Positions 6,055-8,581 of a stretch of DNA of 8,581 bases are shown here, in pieces (positions within the stretch are counted from its first letter, which is position 1; every line of letters begins with the position of its first letter). The notes beneath the pieces were generated by a model. The model was not told the origin of the DNA, searched no databases, and saw only the letters and a program-made list of their open reading frames with translations. Position numbers and translations under genes: made by a program. Source of the stretch: Thioploca sp. (lineage in GTDB: Bacteria > Pseudomonadota > Gammaproteobacteria > Beggiatoales > Beggiatoaceae); the NCBI GenBank assembly GCA_011371325.1, contig DRQV01000092.1:1-8581 (forward strand), given 5' to 3'.

Positions 6055-6088
6055 AATAGTTTTTTTAGTATTAACATCATTTCTAAAC

Positions 6089-8581
6089 TCACTCTGGAAT
6101 TTGAAAAATCACTTGCTTTTCTCCTGTGCCATACAATACTTCAAAATCACTAATCTCATCTCCATTTAAATCAATGGTAGAGTTAAATTGGATACTGCCA
6201 GTTGGAAAGCTGGCTGAATTGATAGAATAATCAAACAATCCTTTAAATCTCAAATCATCTCCAATTACCAACAGAGTTCCATTTTCATAAAAAGTTACTG
6301 ATTCATTGCCTGGCATATTGATAAAAAACTGTTGTAATTCATCGGGATATTTGGCAGTGGGGTATAAATTTTGCTGACGGTTAATATTGCTGGCATCTTT
6401 GAAAATTAGACCTACGTTTAACACTCCTGGTAATAAAGTCAAAGTATAATGAAAACCAGTTGCTAAAGAGTTCCAAGTGGTTTTAGTTTTTAAGGCTGGA
6501 GTTGTGATATAACTCAAAGAGTCATCGACCAGAATTGTAATGTCACCATTATCAGCTACGGTAAAATTGTCCAATCCAAAATTATGTAAAGCTATTTCAA
6601 AAGTGGTCTTATTTTGAATTAATGGCTTATCTGGTTGGGAAATATTGGCAGGTGGGATAAAAAACATAATTTGCTTATCTCCATTGGAATAGGTCATTTG
6701 CACATCGTCAATGCCATCTGTATTTTTGTCAGCTATGATAAGTAATTGAGTTGGTGAGTCAGAGCCATTGCCAAGCTTAATATTATAGTCCAATTGAGCC
6801 GAATATATAGTTGAGCCTATCATTACTGTTGCTCTGCCATCATTAGAAAAATTCACTTCAGTAGCTCCAGGGAAGGCTTGCAAAGTGGTTTCTAATTCTA
6901 CTTGATTAGCTGCTGCTGGATATAAAAACTGTTGATAACGTTTATTATTGGCTAAAAAATTTAATACTAAGGCAGAATCCATTTTTTCTAAACCAATTGG
7001 TATAGTTGGGTCGATTTGTTGGACATATAAATTGGGTCGTAGTTTTACTTGTCTGTCAATCGTTATTATTCCAGTTTTATCTATTACTAATTGATTCCAA
7101 CCAAATTTATTTAGTTCCGCTTGTAAGGCTGGTAAGTCTTGTAAACTTGGTTGAGCTATAATTTGTCGACCTTTGGGAGTAATAAATGTTACGCTACCAT
7201 TATCATTGATCGTCATAGTTGCTGGTAAATCAACTTGGAATACTGAAATGGGTAGCAATACCATATTCTCGGTTTCCATTGCTAAAAATAGCTGTCCAGT
7301 TGTCAATTGAGTAAATGGTTCTAAATTAGGAATTGAGTTAATTTCTTCTAGTAAGTTAGTATTGTTTGGCAGAATATTAGCAGTTAAATCAATAGTTTTA
7401 CCTTGTATTCCGATAGTTGGAAAGGTCTCAGTCAAATCACTGCCAATAGGTATATTTTCGCCAACAAACCTAACTCCACTACCTAATTTAATGCTGGTAT
7501 TCAGTTCAGTATTAGTTCCAAGGATTACATTCTCTAGTTCTGTGTTATTAGCAATAGTAGTATTTATGATAGCTGGTGTTTCCGGGAAGCTAGTAATTTT
7601 TCCACGCACAATTCCGCCATTAATCACTGTATTACTAAGTAATTGCACATTTTCTAATATTCCATCATTAGCAATTGTACCACTCAATACACCTCCACTA
7701 ATAATGGTATCTGGTTTAATTTGCACATTGGATAATAGTCCTTTATTTAAGATAACACCTGATACTGAACCTCCAATCACGGCTCCATTTGGTTCAACTA
7801 CATAATTATGCTGATTTTTTCCGGTATTATCTATAGTTGTGGCAATAAAATTAAATAATACTTGATTACTAGTTACTACTCGGTTGTTAGAACTATCTTG
7901 GTCAAAACTAGTTGTTGTTACTGATATGATGTTATCTAACAAGGCATCTTCTTGTTTGGGAATCACTATCAATGTGGCTAATTTACTAGTTCCTGCTTGC
8001 ATAGTTCCAACTGCACAAGTTATGCTATGATTTTCTTCAATATAATCACATATTGTGTCACCAATTTTACCGGAATTATAAACCGCAGAATTTGGCAGCT
8101 CTCCAGTAAGAACTACTCCAAAAGCATCGTCTGGACCATTGTTAGTTAAGGTAATATTATATTGGAATTTGGTATCAATACTGGCACTAATGTCTTTGGT
8201 TTTTACATCTACCCATAAATCAGCTTGAGCGATTACCGGAATCACTAAATCAATTTGAGCTAAACTGGAGTCAAATAAACCTGAGGTAGCATTTATGGTT
8301 ATTACTAAATCTCCAGCAATAGTTGGTGTTATCACTATTGGTAAAGTTAATTTATCGTTGACATCTAATGTTTCTATGGTACAACGGATGGTATTTTTAA
8401 TTGCTGTACATTGGCCTTGATTTGGATTGAATGAAATTAGGCGGATTGTTTCTGGTAAGACAGCTTCTACTACTACATCAGTGGCTTGTTGTGGGCCTCT
8501 ATTAATTATAGCAATATCAGCAGTTATCGTTTCATTTAGTTGCACGGATGATATATTTCCCACTTCAATATCTAAATCGGC
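6089..8581 (-). CDS. Large modular extracellular/surface protein with DUF11 domains, beta-solenoid repeats and duplicated Ca-loop modules (5' partial)
   Basis: The frame is open to the window edge. The GTG at 8561-8563 lies inside a DUF11 domain (preceded by ADLDIE), so the N-terminus is missing. About 830 residues are visible. Numbering from that GTG, DUF11 domain 1 spans about 1-110 and domain 2 about 114-235. Each ends near a Cys pair (C52/C61 and C172/C183), suggesting disulfides and an extracytoplasmic location. Residues about 261-338 are 26-residue solenoid-like repeats, continuing less regularly to about 380. Residues about 472-824 contain a duplicated unit, each copy ending in a calcium-type loop (612-620 and 798-806). 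No sortase signal, C-terminal membrane helix or autotransporter barrel is seen; the protein simply ends in QVIFQIPE. No enzymatic motif was found. A surface or secreted structural/adhesive role is inference, as is export by a type II system. Confidence 0.85.
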   Translation of the reverse strand, partial: ADLDIEVGNISSVQLNETITADIAIINRGPQQATDVVVEAVLPETIRLISFNPNQGQCTAIKNTIRCTIETLDVNDKLTLPIVITPTIAGDLVITINATSGLFDSSLAQIDLVIPVIAQADLWVDVKTKDISASIDTKFQYNITLTNNGPDDAFGVVLTGELPNSAVYNSGKIGDTICDYIEENHSITCAVGTMQAGTSKLATLIVIPKQEDALLDNIISVTTTSFDQDSSNNRVVTSNQVLFNFIATTIDNTGKNQHNYVVEPNGAVIGGSVSGVILNKGLLSNVQIKPDTIISGGVLSGTIANDGILENVQLLSNTVINGGIVRGKITSFPETPAIINTTIANNTELENVILGTNTELNTSIKLGSGVRFVGENIPIGSDLTETFPTIGIQGKTIDLTANILPNNTNLLEEINSIPNLEPFTQLTTGQLFLAMETENMVLLPISVFQVDLPATMTINDNGSVTFITPKGRQIIAQPSLQDLPALQAELNKFGWNQLVIDKTGIITIDRQVKLRPNLYVQQIDPTIPIGLEKMDSALVLNFLANNKRYQQFLYPAAANQVELETTLQAFPGATEVNFSNDGRATVMIGSTIYSAQLDYNIKLGNGSDSPTQLLIIADKNTDGIDDVQMTYSNGDKQIMFFIPPANISQPDKPLIQNKTTFEIALHNFGLDNFTVADNGDITILVDDSLSYITTPALKTKTTWNSLATGFHYTLTLLPGVLNVGLIFKDASNINRQQNLYPTAKYPDELQQFFINMPGNESVTFYENGTLLVIGDDLRFKGLFDYSINSASFPTGSIQFNSTIDLNGDEISDFEVLYGTGEKQVIFQIPE
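6092..7150 (-). repeat. Tandem duplication of a C-terminal helix/hairpin plus Ca-loop unit in the surface protein
   Basis: Unit 1 (about residues 472-640) and unit 2 (about 647-824) align. LYPAAANQVELE pairs with LYPTAKYPDELQ, SNDGRATVMIG with YENGTLLVIGDD, DKNTDGIDD with DLNGDEISD, and NGDKQIMFFIP with TGEKQVIFQIP, all at an offset of about 186 residues. The preceding FG-type subunits (KFGWNQLVIDKTGIITI and NFGLDNFTVADNGDITI) are offset by 175. The two copies are clearly diverged, so the duplication is old. Confidence 0.75.
7550..7783 (-). repeat. Three 26-residue solenoid-like protein repeats within the surface-protein gene
   Basis: The motif GG-x-h-x-G recurs at residues 264-269, 290-295 and 316-321 of the visible protein, an exact 26-residue period. 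Within each unit a second short strand follows, such as LLSNVQI and ILENVQL. The pattern of alternating small, hydrophobic and Asn/Thr residues is that of a parallel beta-solenoid. The fold is inferred from sequence pattern only. Confidence 0.7.

Larger units (their letters stand above)
5769..6088. other. 320-bp non-coding region between the large surface-protein gene and rph
   Basis: No open frame of protein-like character is present. From the rph side it holds the rph Shine-Dalgarno and putative promoter, then about 70 bp of featureless AT-rich DNA. A 13-bp near-palindrome TCCTA-TAC-TAGGA follows (5919-5931), then a long-loop inverted repeat (5965-6010), three copies of ATTTAGG (5977, 5997, 6026), and an A/T hairpin just after the surface-protein gene. 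ATAGGATAA (5814-5822) recurs inverted at 5916-5924. Confidence 0.7.

Noticed and set aside
7362..7805. 147-codon open frame on the plus strand
   Set aside because: It lies opposite the solenoid-repeat part of the surface-protein gene, has no recognisable domain, and its hydrophobic, proline-rich composition is what the antisense of that repeat would give.
8561..8563. GTG as the start of the large minus-strand gene
   Set aside because: The frame stays open to the window edge and the residues before it (ADLDIE) fit the beginning of the same DUF11 domain, so the gene continues beyond the window.

Overview
The window reads as a strongly AT-rich bacterial chromosome segment (roughly one third G+C by eye). 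It carries core genes of gammaproteobacterial type: a type II secretion secretin, Hsp15 (hslR), a YcaR-like small protein, translation initiation factor IF-1, RNase PH and a low-molecular-weight phosphatase. The GAF/HD-GYP protein and the DUF11/beta-solenoid protein are the kinds of proteins I associate with free-living sulfur- or methane-oxidising Gammaproteobacteria (Beggiatoa-like Thiotrichales or similar). That finer placement is an impression from memory and could be wrong.

Layout. Positions 1-1290 (+) hold the 3' part of a cyclic-di-GMP signalling gene with a GAF end and an HD-GYP domain. It runs tail-to-tail, with a 2-nt gap, into a tRNA-Ser(CGA) gene on the minus strand (1293-1380) that has no encoded CCA. 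An AT-rich palindrome with a TATAAT box on each strand separates the tRNA from a complete gspD gene (1536-3536, +). After 160 bp comes a two-gene operon with a 4-bp overlap: a YcaR/Trm112-like protein and a low-molecular-weight protein tyrosine phosphatase (3697-4355, +). The phosphatase gene overlaps the tail of infA (4352-4573, -). infA has a good sigma70-type promoter and diverges from hslR (4661-5050, +). hslR in turn abuts the tail of rph (5052-5768, -). A 320-bp non-coding stretch with several inverted repeats separates rph from the end of a large modular secreted or surface protein gene (6089-8581, -), which runs off the right edge.

How the parts relate. Most of the window is housekeeping: tRNA 3' processing (rph), initiation (infA) and rescue of stalled ribosomes (hslR). 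GspD would form the outer-membrane channel of a type II secretion system, whose other genes are not here. The large right-hand protein looks extracellular: DUF11 domains with paired cysteines, 26-residue beta-solenoid repeats, and a duplicated C-terminal module with calcium-loop motifs. It could be a type II substrate, but nothing in the sequence proves this.

I found no mobile element, CRISPR array, toxin-antitoxin pair, defence cluster or prophage. The most original material is the internal architecture of the right-hand protein, the potentially switchable leader of gspD, and the three tail-to-tail gene junctions that leave no space for a terminator.
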